Below are positions 41,934 through 50,677 of a stretch of 64,000 bases of DNA, in pieces. Below the pieces are notes generated by a model that saw only the letters and a list, made by a program, of their open reading frames with translations, did no database searches and was not told where the DNA came from. Made by a program: the position numbers and the translations under genes. The stretch comes from Acidobacterium sp. S8 (GTDB taxonomy: Bacteria; Acidobacteriota; Terriglobia; Terriglobales; Acidobacteriaceae), in NCBI RefSeq assembly GCF_009765985.1, contig NZ_LMUM01000027.1:268435-332434 (forward strand), given 5' to 3'. How positions within the stretch are numbered: position 1 is the first letter of the stretch; each line of letters opens with the position of its first letter.

Positions 41934-42857
41934 CTACTGCGGCTTCGTGCTGTAGGCCGAGGGTTTCGGCGCGATAATACGCACGCCCATACCATTCAGG
42001 CGGCTGCGTGCCTGGGCTGCTTCAGGAGTCTGCGGATAGCGCTGGATGAGATTGCGCAGGTCGCGGACACCCGCGTCGCGCTGATTCATCGCCAGCTCCG
42101 CTTCTGCCTTGTGGAGCTGCGCAGCCGGGGCTTTCGGATTTCCGGCAAACTGTTCCAGGACAGCGTCGTAATTCTGGATCGCCGTCTTGTAGTCGCCCTG
42201 ACGATAGGCAATTTCGCCAAGATAGAACTGCGCGTTTCCAGCGAGATTGTCCTGCGGGTAGTATTTCAACACGTCGCTGAACTCGCCTGCGGCCACGTCG
42301 TACTTAGCGCTGTTGAGGTCACGCAGTCCGCCCTGGTAGAGCTGATCGACAGGCGGGGCCGGAGGCTGCGCCGGAGGGGCGTTCGCCTCGGGGCCGGAGT
42401 TTGGCATCGGCTGGCCGGCTGGAACATTGTTCTGTGGAACGCCACCGCCTGCAGGCTGGCTGCTCACGTTCTGCAATTGAGCCTGGATGCTCTGCAGTGT
42501 CTTGTCCAGATTTGAGATGCGCGACTTCAGCTCGTCGACGGAATCGTTCATGCTCTGCATCTGGCCGGACATTTGATCGATCTTGTTGCCGCCTTCGCCC
42601 TGAGACTTGATCTGCTCCTGCAGCGTGTTCATCGTCTGCGACATGCGGTTGACGTTGTCGGCAGTCTGCTCGACAAGGTGCTGCAACACGCCCATGCGCT
42701 CGTCATTCGATTGCTGCAGACGCTGCAGCATATCCTGCAGATTCTGCACCTGCGTCTGCAACTGAACCATTTCTTTGGAGACGGCATGTGCCCTGGGCAC
42801 CGGGCAGAGAAGCGCAAGTGTGGCAACGGCGGTAAGGTGAATCAGAGTCTTTCGCAT
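41934..42857 (-). CDS. cpoB: Tol-Pal system protein CpoB (YbgF)
   Basis: Periplasmic coiled-coil/TPR protein of 307 aa linking the Tol-Pal machine with peptidoglycan synthesis during division. ATG 42857 starts a signal peptide (KTLIHLTAVATLALLCPVPRAHA). A long coiled coil follows (VQLQTQVQNLQDMLQRLQQ to about residue 125), then a Pro-rich linker, then three TPRs (NAQFYLGEIAYRQGDYKTA). It is the last recognised gene of the tol-pal locus, separated from pal by a hairpin. Confidence 0.9.
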   Translation of the reverse strand: MRKTLIHLTAVATLALLCPVPRAHAVSKEMVQLQTQVQNLQDMLQRLQQSNDERMGVLQHLVEQTADNVNRMSQTMNTLQEQIKSQGEGGNKIDQMSGQMQSMNDSVDELKSRISNLDKTLQSIQAQLQNVSSQPAGGGVPQNNVPAGQPMPNSGPEANAPPAQPPAPPVDQLYQGGLRDLNSAKYDVAAGEFSDVLKYYPQDNLAGNAQFYLGEIAYRQGDYKTAIQNYDAVLEQFAGNPKAPAAQLHKAEAELAMNQRDAGVRDLRNLIQRYPQTPEAAQARSRLNGMGVRIIAPKPSAYSTKPQ

Positions 42858-42907
42858 AGAAAAATCCCCAGCTCTTGGCAAAAACATCTTGAGTGCAGTG
42901 CAAATGC

Positions 42908-42940
42908 AAACGGCAGCATCGCTTAGCAATGCTGCCGTTT
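42908..42940 (-). terminator. Hairpin between pal and cpoB
   Basis: A perfect 12-bp stem (42908-42919 with 42929-42940; AAACGGCAGCAT) with a 9-nt loop. On the - strand the descending arm ends GTTTGCATTTG, a weak T-rich tail. It may act as an attenuator that lowers cpoB expression relative to tolQRAB-pal. Confidence 0.5.
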
Positions 42941-42953
42941 ATTGTAGAAGGAT

Positions 42954-43694
42954 TTAGCGGTCCACGCCGAACTGAGCACGGCGGTTCTGCTGCCAGCACT
43001 GTTCTGAGTGGTCAGTGCAGAACTGCTTTTCCTTGCCGTAACTCACGGTGCGGAGACGATCCGGGCTCACGCCGGCGTTCACCAGCGCCTGCTTGGCCGC
43101 GTTGGCGCGGTTCTCACCGAGGCTCAGGTTGTACTCCGTTGATCCGCGCTCGTCGCAGTATCCGCCAATCACAACCTTGATGCCGGTGTGCTGGTTCAGG
43201 AACGCAGCGTCCTTCGAGATGATGGGCGATGCATCGGGGCGAATCTCGTAGCTGTCGTAATCGTAGAAGACATCCTGAACATTCTGATGGAAGAGCTGAT
43301 CATCCATGTCGCTCTCGTTCATATTGCTTGGCGGAGCGGCTGTGTTCACGGTCAACCGTGCGGTTGCATCCGTCGATCCGCCATCTCCACGTGCAATCAG
43401 ATGATAGTTGGTCGACTGAGTCGGTTTCACATTCATCGTGCCGGCGCTGGCAACCTGTCCGACGCCTTCGATTGAAATATCGGTAGCCCCGTTTGTTTTC
43501 CAGGTCAGCACGGCGCTGTCGCCGGGATTGATCGCCGTGGGATTCACGTTGATCTCAGCCGTCGGCGCAGGTGCGGAAACGGTGGGTGGCGGCGGCGGTG
43601 GCGGCGCGGGCTTTTTCTTGTGGCATCCGGCAATTGTTACCAGAGCTGCCAAGCTGACTACGGAAACAATGTACTTACGATGAAGGTGTTGCAC
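42954..43694 (-). CDS. pal: Peptidoglycan-associated lipoprotein Pal (OmpA family)
   Basis: A 246-aa outer-membrane lipoprotein. It starts at GTG 43694 with AAAGGAGG upstream. The lipobox is VTIAGC (Cys24), followed by KKK and a Pro-rich run. A middle beta domain (INPGDSAVLTWKTNGATD) precedes the OmpA-like domain (~145-246): YDYDSYEIRPDA, IGGYCDERGSTEYNLSLGENRA and the Arg of RRAQFGV that with Asp binds diaminopimelate. The extra middle domain makes it longer than the 173-aa E. coli Pal. Confidence 0.93.
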   Translation of the reverse strand: MQHLHRKYIVSVVSLAALVTIAGCHKKKPAPPPPPPPTVSAPAPTAEINVNPTAINPGDSAVLTWKTNGATDISIEGVGQVASAGTMNVKPTQSTNYHLIARGDGGSTDATARLTVNTAAPPSNMNESDMDDQLFHQNVQDVFYDYDSYEIRPDASPIISKDAAFLNQHTGIKVVIGGYCDERGSTEYNLSLGENRANAAKQALVNAGVSPDRLRTVSYGKEKQFCTDHSEQCWQQNRRAQFGVDR

Positions 43695-43803
43695 GGTCTC
43701 CTCCTTTGGGAGCTGATTGTAAATGCTCTCGAACGAGCGTTAGTTCCACCAAGACAGGGTAGACGAGGAGTCGTTCCCTCACTACCAATTAAAAAACTGC
43801 AAC

Positions 43804-45159
43804 TTACTTCCAACTCCAGTTCGGCATGGAATTAGAGCCGCTGTGGGTTAGTGTGTGCTGCTCAGTACCGTCTGACAACATGGTCCAGATCTGCGAGCCT
43901 CCGTCTTCACGCTGGAAGACGATATGGCGGGAATCCGGTGACCATGAAGGAAAATCGTTGCGGCCAGCATCGTGCGTGAGCTGGGTCCACCGCTTGCTGG
44001 CGATATCCATGATATAGATATCCTGGCCGCCGGGGGCGCCGGGCCCATACTTGCGGTTCCATGCGAAAGCAAGATACTGCCCGTTTGGCGACCACGACGG
44101 CGACGTGGCATAGCCGCCATCCGTCATTCGCTGCACATTGGCGCCATCGGAGTCCATGATGTAGATCTGCGGCAATCCGGTGCGGCCGCTTACCCAGGCA
44201 ATCTGCGCGTTCGTCTTCGGATTCCACACCGGTGAAACATCGGGACCGTGAAACGCTGTCAGCCGGCGTGCACCGCCGCCACTGGCATCCGTCGTATAAA
44301 TCTCCGAATCACCATCACGCGCGGAAGAGAAGGCAAGCTTTCCGCCGTCGCTCGACCACGCTGGAGAGATCGTCGTGCCGCCGGGAGAATTGAACCCGAC
44401 AGCGCGGTTCAGCAGCAGCGAATACATGTGGATGGACCAGCCATTTTTGCCGAGGCTGGAAAATGCAACGCGGGAATTGTCCGGAGCGATACGCGGCGAG
44501 AGCGAGATGGTTCCGAGGTGTGTAATTGCATGCTCGTTTTGACCGTCATAGTCCATCACCCAGATCTCTTTATTGCCGCCACGGGCGGAAACGAAGTAGA
44601 TCTTCGTTTCGCAAATGCCGGCGATGCCACCCAGGCGTGCGATGATTTCATCGGCAAAGCGGTGCGCGATCATACGCGCATTGTCCACCGTCGCGTTATC
44701 GCTGTACTGCTTGCCGAGAATCTGTGGAGACTGCTGGTTCTTGGCGTCGAAGAGGTAGCCATAAGCTGTTACCTTGCCATCCGCTACACTGATCGCGCCA
44801 AACGCAACCATGTCCGCATTTGAGGGAGCACCAGACCACTGTGCGAGCTGGATCTCCTGCGGCGAGCCAGGCATGATCGGCGGAGCCATGCTCTTTGAAA
44901 CCATGTCAAAGATGCCAGCGTTCGACAAGTCGTTGAACAGCGTCGTATCAAATGCGCTCTTCAGCGATCCTGTCTGAGGATCATTGGATGTCGGCTTGAA
45001 ATCGGCGGCGGCTAAGCGAATCTTCGTAGCGCCAAGATTGGTACCGGTGCGGACCCAGTCTTGTGCTTCTATCTGATAAGAACCGGCGAAGATAAAAAGT
45101 GCCGCCAAAAAGAGGAAACAACGCGAGGTCAACAAATCTAGCTTCTTACTAATATTCAT
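43804..45159 (-). CDS. tolB: Tol-Pal system protein TolB
   Basis: Periplasmic beta-propeller of 451 aa that binds Pal and TolA. ATG 45159 gives a signal peptide (RCFLFLAALFIFAGSYQIEA). The N-terminal domain (~35-170) precedes the six-bladed propeller with WD-like repeats such as PAWSSDGGKLAFSSARDGDSEIY, split across blades, SPSWSPNGQYLAFAW and FPSWSPDSRHIVFQR. Length and neighbours (tolA upstream, pal downstream) fit. Confidence 0.95.
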   Translation of the reverse strand: MNISKKLDLLTSRCFLFLAALFIFAGSYQIEAQDWVRTGTNLGATKIRLAAADFKPTSNDPQTGSLKSAFDTTLFNDLSNAGIFDMVSKSMAPPIMPGSPQEIQLAQWSGAPSNADMVAFGAISVADGKVTAYGYLFDAKNQQSPQILGKQYSDNATVDNARMIAHRFADEIIARLGGIAGICETKIYFVSARGGNKEIWVMDYDGQNEHAITHLGTISLSPRIAPDNSRVAFSSLGKNGWSIHMYSLLLNRAVGFNSPGGTTISPAWSSDGGKLAFSSARDGDSEIYTTDASGGGARRLTAFHGPDVSPVWNPKTNAQIAWVSGRTGLPQIYIMDSDGANVQRMTDGGYATSPSWSPNGQYLAFAWNRKYGPGAPGGQDIYIMDIASKRWTQLTHDAGRNDFPSWSPDSRHIVFQREDGGSQIWTMLSDGTEQHTLTHSGSNSMPNWSWK

Positions 45160-45211
45160 TCTTCCGTCCCGCAGACTGATTTGCGAAAACTGGATTCCGC
45201 AGACAAAAACA

Positions 45212-46066
45212 TCAATGTCCCGGCTCCTCACAATAGTACGACACTGAGAGCGAACTTCCGTTGTATCCCGCAGGAAGCGGACCATAGGAATCAACTCTTT
45301 GCACTGCTCTTAGACACGAAGTGTCCAGACTCGGTGACCCGCTCGATTGAGCGATGCGTACCTGACTCGGCGAGCCATCACGCGAAACCACAAACGAGAG
45401 GTACACCTTCGACCCTGCAGGCGTGCCTGGCGAAACCTCCTGCACAAGCCAATTCTGCGCGGTTTTTCTTCGTATCAATTCCACATACCAGGGAAAGCGA
45501 GAACCAAAGTCCCCGCCATTGACTGCGACGGGATTATTCCCGTTTGGGTTGCTCGCCGTCGAGCGCGGAATATTGGTCTGCGCTGCTTCGCCGTAATTCG
45601 CACGATTTTGTTGATTCGGAATCGGTTGAGCGTGCTTGGTAGAGCTTTGCGTCACCGGCTTCTTTGGTTCCGGCTTCACAGGCGCTTCTGTTTTCTGCGG
45701 AGCCTGCTTCACTTTGGGCTGCGGCTTTTCTTTTTCCGGAATCGGAATCGCATCCGGCGGCGGCGCTTGCACTGCCTTCTCCGGTGCAGGCGGAGCCGGT
45801 GCCGGACTTGGCGTCTGTGTGGCTAATACGTTCTCGGTGGGCTTGTTTTCGCTGGGCAACGGAATCGTGGGCGCCGCACTCACCAACGTCGCCTGAATCG
45901 CGCCCTGGGAGGATTCATTGTTGCCCCATATGCCGCCATGAAAGCGGCCGATGAAAAAGACATACAGCGCTATGGCTGCTACCACGCCCAGGTGCAGCAT
46001 GATCGAGCCAACCGCAGGCGCGCCTATGCGATCGGATTCCAGCTCGATTCTTGCGCTCATCCTCAT
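45212..46066 (-). CDS. TolA/TonB-like energy transducer
   Basis: A 284-aa protein with an N-terminal membrane anchor (GSIMLHLGVVAAIALYVFFIG, ~20-40). A long Pro/Lys-rich periplasmic stretch follows (TPSPAPAPPAPEKAVQ, KPEPKKPVTQ). The C-terminal TonB-like domain is at ~190-280 (FPWYVELIRRKTAQNWLV, YLSFVVSRDGSPSQVRIAQS, CLRAVQRVDSYGPLP). Position between tolR and tolB assigns it the TolA role, coupling proton flow through TolQR to the outer membrane. Confidence 0.88.
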   Translation of the reverse strand: MRMSARIELESDRIGAPAVGSIMLHLGVVAAIALYVFFIGRFHGGIWGNNESSQGAIQATLVSAAPTIPLPSENKPTENVLATQTPSPAPAPPAPEKAVQAPPPDAIPIPEKEKPQPKVKQAPQKTEAPVKPEPKKPVTQSSTKHAQPIPNQQNRANYGEAAQTNIPRSTASNPNGNNPVAVNGGDFGSRFPWYVELIRRKTAQNWLVQEVSPGTPAGSKVYLSFVVSRDGSPSQVRIAQSSGSPSLDTSCLRAVQRVDSYGPLPAGYNGSSLSVSYYCEEPGH

Positions 46067-46076
46067 CGAAACGCCC

Positions 46077-46502
46077 TTACTTCGCTGTGCCGTTATTGAG
46101 CGGCTGCGTCACAATGCTGATATTCGTAATCCCCGACTGCTTCACCGCGTCCATCACGGAAGCAAACGCGCCGAAGGGAACGCGCTCATCGGCGCGCAGA
46201 TAAATAATCCGGTGCGCAGGATCGCTGTTCGGCTGCTGCAGACGAGAAGGCAGGTCGGCGAGGTTGATGGGTTGATCGCCAAGAAAAACACGCTGGTCCT
46301 TGTCGATTGTCAGCACCGTGCGCTGCTCGGTGATTTCCTTCACCGTCTTCGTCTTGGGTACAGCCACGTCAATCCCTGACTGCAGGACGGGTGCCGTGAG
46401 CATGAAGATCACCAGCAGCACCAGCACCACGTCCACCAGCGGAGTGATGTTGATCTCGGCCAGCGCCGTCTGCGTGTGCCCGCTTCTACTTGTGAAGGCC
46501 AC
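46077..46502 (-). CDS. tolR: Biopolymer transport protein TolR (ExbD family)
   Basis: A 141-aa inner-membrane protein. The single helix INITPLVDVVLVLLVIFML (~17-36) carries the proton-channel Asp at residue 24. The periplasmic domain (VLTIDKDQRVFLGDQPI, IIYLRADERVPFGAFASVMDA, split) completes the ExbD/TolR pattern. It overlaps tolQ by 17 bp and precedes the TolA-like gene by 10 bp. Confidence 0.94.
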   Translation of the reverse strand: MAFTSRSGHTQTALAEINITPLVDVVLVLLVIFMLTAPVLQSGIDVAVPKTKTVKEITEQRTVLTIDKDQRVFLGDQPINLADLPSRLQQPNSDPAHRIIYLRADERVPFGAFASVMDAVKQSGITNISIVTQPLNNGTAK

Positions 46503-47268
46503 GCGCGGCCTGCCTTTCCAGTGGGTCTTCGTTGGCTGCGACGGTAAACTCTTCCATGCTATTCAGCAGTTCGCGGGAAAAATCATCCATGCGCGCGCCA
46601 AACTCACGGCAGCGCGCCGTGAACTGGTTGTAAGCCACCACCGCGGGTACAGCGACGATAAGTCCAGCCGCCGTTGTAATCAGCGCCTCCGAAACCCCCG
46701 GAGCCACCGCCCGCAGCGTTGCCGCGCCCGCCGTGCCTAATCCATGGAAGGCATTCACAATGCCCATGATAGTTCCGAACAAACCGATGAACGGCGAGAT
46801 CGCGCCAATGGTTGCCAGCCAAGTCAGTCGCTCTTCGAGCACAGTCAACGATTCGCTCGAAGCTGTCTGCGCCGCGCGCTCCAGCGCCGTAATGTTCTTC
46901 GGCGGACCGTATCCGCCGGTCTGGCGTTTGTATGTCTCGTACACCTCGTCAAAGACATTCACGAGCGGACTGGGCTTGAACTGCTCGCTGACCGCGGCAA
47001 TTTCCTGCAGCCGCGTAGCTTTGCGGAAGGCACGGAGAAAGCGCGCGCTCTGCGTCCGGGCGCGCTTGAATGCGCCCCACTTGCCGAGAATGATTGCCCA
47101 CGAATAAAGGCTGGCAATCAACAACAGGCCGAGCACGGCAAAAGCCACCGGGCCGCTGTTCTGCAGCATCTCCCAAATCGCGCTACCGCTCGGAGGCGCA
47201 GGCGCCCCAGCTGCATCGGGATCTGCCTGAAAGAAAATAAAAGCTAGTGCAAAAAAAAGGTGTGTCAT
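46486..47268 (-). CDS. tolQ: MotA/TolQ/ExbB proton channel protein TolQ
   Basis: A 260-aa inner-membrane channel subunit, first gene of the locus. Three helices: ~40-62 (GPVAFAVLGLLLIASLYSW), ~150-175 (WLATIGAISPFIGLFGTIMGIV) and ~195-220 (ALITTAAGLIVAVPAVVAYN). The GLFGTVxG-type motif and Thr/Pro residues of the channel are present. The N-terminus has a hydrophobic lead (HLFFALAFIFFQ) that may be an additional segment; ATG 47169 is an alternative start. Confidence 0.93.
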   Translation of the reverse strand: MTHLFFALAFIFFQADPDAAGAPAPPSGSAIWEMLQNSGPVAFAVLGLLLIASLYSWAIILGKWGAFKRARTQSARFLRAFRKATRLQEIAAVSEQFKPSPLVNVFDEVYETYKRQTGGYGPPKNITALERAAQTASSESLTVLEERLTWLATIGAISPFIGLFGTIMGIVNAFHGLGTAGAATLRAVAPGVSEALITTAAGLIVAVPAVVAYNQFTARCREFGARMDDFSRELLNSMEEFTVAANEDPLERQAARGLHK

Positions 47269-47560
47269 CGCCTGGTATTAACGTTAGCAGACGCAGAACC
47301 GGGCGACCAAGTTGTCTGGAGAAGGGAATTGAGCTGGTTACGTTGGATTGACGTATGGTTATTGCGAACTGACTTGCTGTCATTCCAGGTCGTAGAGCGA
47401 TAGAATTCCGACCGATGTGGTCTTGTTTAACTCTCAGAAAAAAAACAAGATACGCGAGAAAACCGGATGCAAAATTTGAACGTCAGACGTATTATGCTGC
47501 GTAGTTATAGGGCGTTGGAAATTTCTCAACGTGAATTCATAAGCGGCAAAGGAGCACTGT

Positions 47561-47770
47561 ATGATCGCAATCAATCAAGGTCAATGCGGACTTTGTGTTC
47601 ACTTCGGTGAGCCCCATCCAGCAACCCCTACGCTGACGCAGATACACACCAGCAAGCAAGCTCCGGAAACATTCCTCGATGACTGCGGTCATCCGAAGCA
47701 TGCTCCGCTTCACCTCAAAGTGAGCGCCATGAGCGGATGCGACGGCTTCACACCGACCGCACAGGCATAA
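47561..47770 (+). CDS. Small Cys/His-rich protein (69 aa)
   Basis: Unnamed small protein with AAAGGAG 6 nt before ATG. Cysteines at 9, 12, 42 and 60, with His at 14, 19, 44, 47 and 51 (GQCGLCVHFGEPHP, LDDCGHPKHAPLHLK, SGCDGFTP), suggest one bound zinc or iron. No signal peptide. The gene stands alone between the tol-pal locus and recN; the upstream 292 bp hold its own promoter region, with TATTAT at 47490 as one possible -10. Function unknown. Confidence 0.75.
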   Translation: MIAINQGQCGLCVHFGEPHPATPTLTQIHTSKQAPETFLDDCGHPKHAPLHLKVSAMSGCDGFTPTAQA

Positions 47771-47790
47771 TTCGATTCCAAACAACAACT

Positions 47791-47828
47791 CCGGGTGCCC
47801 CATCCTGAGCGCAAGCGAAGGGTGGGAG
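47791..47828. repeat. Family A intergenic repeat, copy 2
   Basis: Shares CCGGGTGCCCCATCCT and AGGGTGGGAG with the copy at 24856, but the stem tip differs (GAGCGCAAGCGA), leaving an 8-bp outer stem. Located 20 bp after the small Cys-rich gene. Confidence 0.75.
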
Positions 47829-47935
47829 TTTCCCATGATGCAGTAGTCCCATCTCCGCAACGCCAATCCCACTGGTAACGCTTTGCTGACGGGCGCGTTT
47901 CGCTGAACGCGCAGTCCTGATATTCTGCGCGCAGC

Positions 47936-49624
47936 ATGCTGCTTGAATTGCGCGCGGAAAACTACGCTGTCATTGATCACGCTATCGCCGTCTTCGGTCC
48001 GGGCCTTAATCTGCTTACAGGCGAAACGGGAGCAGGCAAGTCCATCCTCGTGGATGCGCTTGCTCTGTTGATGGGCGATAAAGCTTCCTCTGATATGGTG
48101 CGACATGGCGCAGATCGCGCTGTAGTGTCCTGCGTCTTTGAAGGAACGCCCCCCGCTGAATCCGTGCTCGAAGCGAACGGTATCGACAGCGAGGGCCACG
48201 AGATTATCCTGCGCCGCGAAATTCTTTCTAACGGCAAGGGGCGCGTCTTTATCAATAATCAGCCTGCGACGGTGGCAGCTTTGCGCCAGCTCGCACCTGA
48301 ACTGGCCCTGGTTCACGCACAGAGCGAGACGTTGGGGGCCTTCGATCAGCTACAGCAACGCAGCCTCCTTGACCGTTTCGGTAGCATCTCGTCAGAAAAT
48401 GTGGCTGCCGCGCACGAGCAATGGCGAGCAGTGCAGGAAAAGCTCGACGAGCTTGAACGAGATGAACAGGACCGCCTGCGCATGGTCGATCTTTGGAGCT
48501 TTCAACGTAAGGAGATCGACACCGTAAGTCCGTCAGAAGGCGAGGACGAAGCTTTAGAGACGGAGCGCCGTGTCCTGTCGAATGCGGAGAAGCTTTACGC
48601 CGCGGCCATGAGCGCGCATGAGTTGCTTTATGAAGGAGCAAGCTCTGCCGAGACTTCTTTGCGTGCTGCCGAAAAACACATCGAAGAATTAGCTCACTAC
48701 GATCCAAAATTTCAGGAGCCTGCCCAACAGCTGGCTTCCGCCCGTGCCGTGGTGGAAGACGTAAGCGCTACCGTGCGCGACTATGCCGAGAATATCCAGG
48801 CATCGCCCGAACGGCTTGCGGAGATCGAAGATCGACTTGCGGCCCTCGGAAGATTGAAGCGCAAATATGGCCAGACGCTCGCTGAAGTCATTGCCTATGG
48901 CGCAGAGGTAGCCGCAAAGCTGAATGAAATTGAGAATCGTGACGAGATACTGAAGATGCTGCGAGATGATTTGAAATATGCTGCTGATGCCTATCGCAAA
49001 GCGGCGCAGTCACTCAGCGCAGAGCGGACAGCAGCAGGGAAAAGGCTCGAAAAACTCGCTGAGGCCCAGATCAATGATCTCGCCATGAAGGTGCGTTTCG
49101 CCGTAGCCGTGAAACCGAACGAAGAACCGTCACACTGGACCTCGCACGGCTGGGATGCCATCGAATACCGAATCGCCACCAATGCAGGCGAGCCGCTCAA
49201 GCCGCTGGATGAGATTGCATCGGGAGGCGAAATGTCGCGCGTGCTACTCGCACTCAAAGTCAGTGTGGAAGAGGGTGCAGGCAAGGCGCAGAACAAGAAG
49301 AAGACGCAGGTGCCGCGCACGCTCGTCTTCGATGAAATCGACATCGGCATCGGAGGCCGCGCCGCTGAAGCCGTCGGACAGAAGCTAAAGACACTTTCGC
49401 GCGCGCAGCAGGTTTTGTGCGTCACGCATCTGCCACAGATTGCAGCCTTCGCCGATCAGCATTTTCTCATCGAGAAGAGAGAGCATAGCGGACGTACCAA
49501 GACCTCGGTCCGCCTGCTCGAATCTGCCGACCGCACTGAAGAGATTGCCCGCATGCTTAGTGGCGCAACTGTTACCGATACGTCGCTCAAGCATGCGGAG
49601 CAGATGATCAAGTCCAGCCGATAA
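47936..49624 (+). CDS. recN: DNA repair protein RecN
   Basis: SMC-like ATPase of 562 aa acting in recombinational double-strand break repair. Walker A GETGAGKS is near residue 30, within NYAVIDHAIAVFGPGLNLLT context. A central coiled coil spans ~150-370, the ABC signature is IASGGEMSRVLLALK, Walker B is LVFDEIDIGIGG, and the H-loop is VTHLPQIAAFAD. Length is typical. No LexA-like box could be pointed out upstream. Confidence 0.95.
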   Translation: MLLELRAENYAVIDHAIAVFGPGLNLLTGETGAGKSILVDALALLMGDKASSDMVRHGADRAVVSCVFEGTPPAESVLEANGIDSEGHEIILRREILSNGKGRVFINNQPATVAALRQLAPELALVHAQSETLGAFDQLQQRSLLDRFGSISSENVAAAHEQWRAVQEKLDELERDEQDRLRMVDLWSFQRKEIDTVSPSEGEDEALETERRVLSNAEKLYAAAMSAHELLYEGASSAETSLRAAEKHIEELAHYDPKFQEPAQQLASARAVVEDVSATVRDYAENIQASPERLAEIEDRLAALGRLKRKYGQTLAEVIAYGAEVAAKLNEIENRDEILKMLRDDLKYAADAYRKAAQSLSAERTAAGKRLEKLAEAQINDLAMKVRFAVAVKPNEEPSHWTSHGWDAIEYRIATNAGEPLKPLDEIASGGEMSRVLLALKVSVEEGAGKAQNKKKTQVPRTLVFDEIDIGIGGRAAEAVGQKLKTLSRAQQVLCVTHLPQIAAFADQHFLIEKREHSGRTKTSVRLLESADRTEEIARMLSGATVTDTSLKHAEQMIKSSR

Positions 49625-49646
49625 GCATGGTAAGACGTCGAATCAA

Positions 49647-50114
49647 TTACCCGTGGTTCGCCAGCTTCGGATTATGGAAGAATCCTTCACGAAGATTGAT
49701 GCCGTGTTCCAGGTAAGCCTTGAGGCAGCAGCTCATGTGCATCCATCCGTAGCAATTTCCGTAGGAAGCATTCAGCCCTTTCTGGTTCTCGCTCCAGTTG
49801 CCCTCTGAGATTGTGATCAACGTTTCATTCTTGCTCAGGGCTTCAAAGCGCATTTCTACATGCGTGTTATATCCGCCGTCGCCTGCTTCCCATTCGAGCA
49901 GAATCAGCTCATTCGGAACCATCTTCTTCACCGAAACTGGCACGTCGCCCGGATAATCGGCAAAACGCCAGATCACCTTCGTGCCTTCGTCGAGCGGGGC
50001 GCTTGCCGACCCGGTTGCAAAATACTGCGTGATCTTCTTCGGGTTGTAGACGGCGTCAAAGACCTGGTCGATCGGCTTCTGAATTTTCACGTGAAGCTGA
50101 AACTTTAGTTCCAT
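49647..50114 (-). CDS. SRPBCC/AHSA1-domain protein
   Basis: A 155-aa START/Bet v1-like helix-grip protein (FQLHVKIQKPIDQVFDAVYNP at the start, WEAGDGGYNTHVEMRFEA in the middle) with a hydrophobic ligand cavity. AGGAGG precedes ATG. It is divergent from an ArsR gene, a common pairing in which the regulator controls the SRPBCC gene. Ligand unknown. Its stop is 22 bp from the recN stop. Confidence 0.85.
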   Translation of the reverse strand: MELKFQLHVKIQKPIDQVFDAVYNPKKITQYFATGSASAPLDEGTKVIWRFADYPGDVPVSVKKMVPNELILLEWEAGDGGYNTHVEMRFEALSKNETLITISEGNWSENQKGLNASYGNCYGWMHMSCCLKAYLEHGINLREGFFHNPKLANHG

Positions 50115-50153
50115 GGTTCCTCCTTCGCGTTTCCGCGATGCAGGGAAAAATAT

Positions 50154-50173
50154 ATGTTGTATTTTTATAACAT
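50154..50173. promoter_or_regulatory. Inverted repeat between divergent SRPBCC and ArsR genes
   Basis: Imperfect AT-rich dyad ATGTT-N10-AACAT whose right arm runs into the ArsR start codon at 50172. ArsR proteins bind such 5-10-5 dyads. It is the only dyad seen in the 57-bp divergent gap. Confidence 0.45.
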
Positions 50174-50510
50174 GTCAATCGGGAAAACTGCCACCCAACA
50201 GGAAGCGGTCTTCAAGGCCCTGGCCGACTACCGTCGGCGTGAAATGCTTGATCTGCTGAAGAATCGGCCGCTGACCACGGGAGACATTTGCGGGCACTTC
50301 AAGAAACTCGATCGCTGCACGGTGATGCAGCACCTTGGAGTTCTCGAAAGAGCTGAGTTGATCATTGTGCGGCGTGAAGGTCGTATCCGCTGGAACTATC
50401 TCAATCCGCTTCCGATCAAAGAAATCTATGATCGCTGGATCAGCGGCTATGCTACGCATGCCATCGATATTCTTACCCATATGAAGCATGATCTGGAAGG
50501 GGAAGGTTGA
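50172..50510 (+). CDS. ArsR-family winged-helix regulator
   Basis: A 112-aa regulator; ATG 50172 is preferred because the longer frame (50154) adds only a short extra piece. The winged helix (~10-80) reads ALADYRRREMLDLLKN, TTGDICGHFKKLDRCTVMQHLGVLERA (recognition helix, in parts) and IIVRREGRIRWNYLN. No metal-binding Cys pair (CVC motif) is present, so metal sensing is unlikely. No ribosome site is visible before ATG. Confidence 0.87.
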   Translation: MSIGKTATQQEAVFKALADYRRREMLDLLKNRPLTTGDICGHFKKLDRCTVMQHLGVLERAELIIVRREGRIRWNYLNPLPIKEIYDRWISGYATHAIDILTHMKHDLEGEG

Positions 50511-50677
50511 TTCATCGAGAGTCTGGATGAAGGTTGTGCCATGTCATCGTATTTTTCGAGCATGGGTTACACCTGCGATTTTGAAGATTACGGCATGTAC
50601 TGTAACCCTTCTCGGTACCCCGTCCGGCTCCGGACTGCCCTATCCCCCGCCGCCCGTCCCACGGTATACTGGTAAAT

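Noticed and set aside
47401-47460. A-run near 47438 as a terminator
   Set aside because: No stable stem adjoins the run on either strand; it lies in an upstream region between divergent genes.
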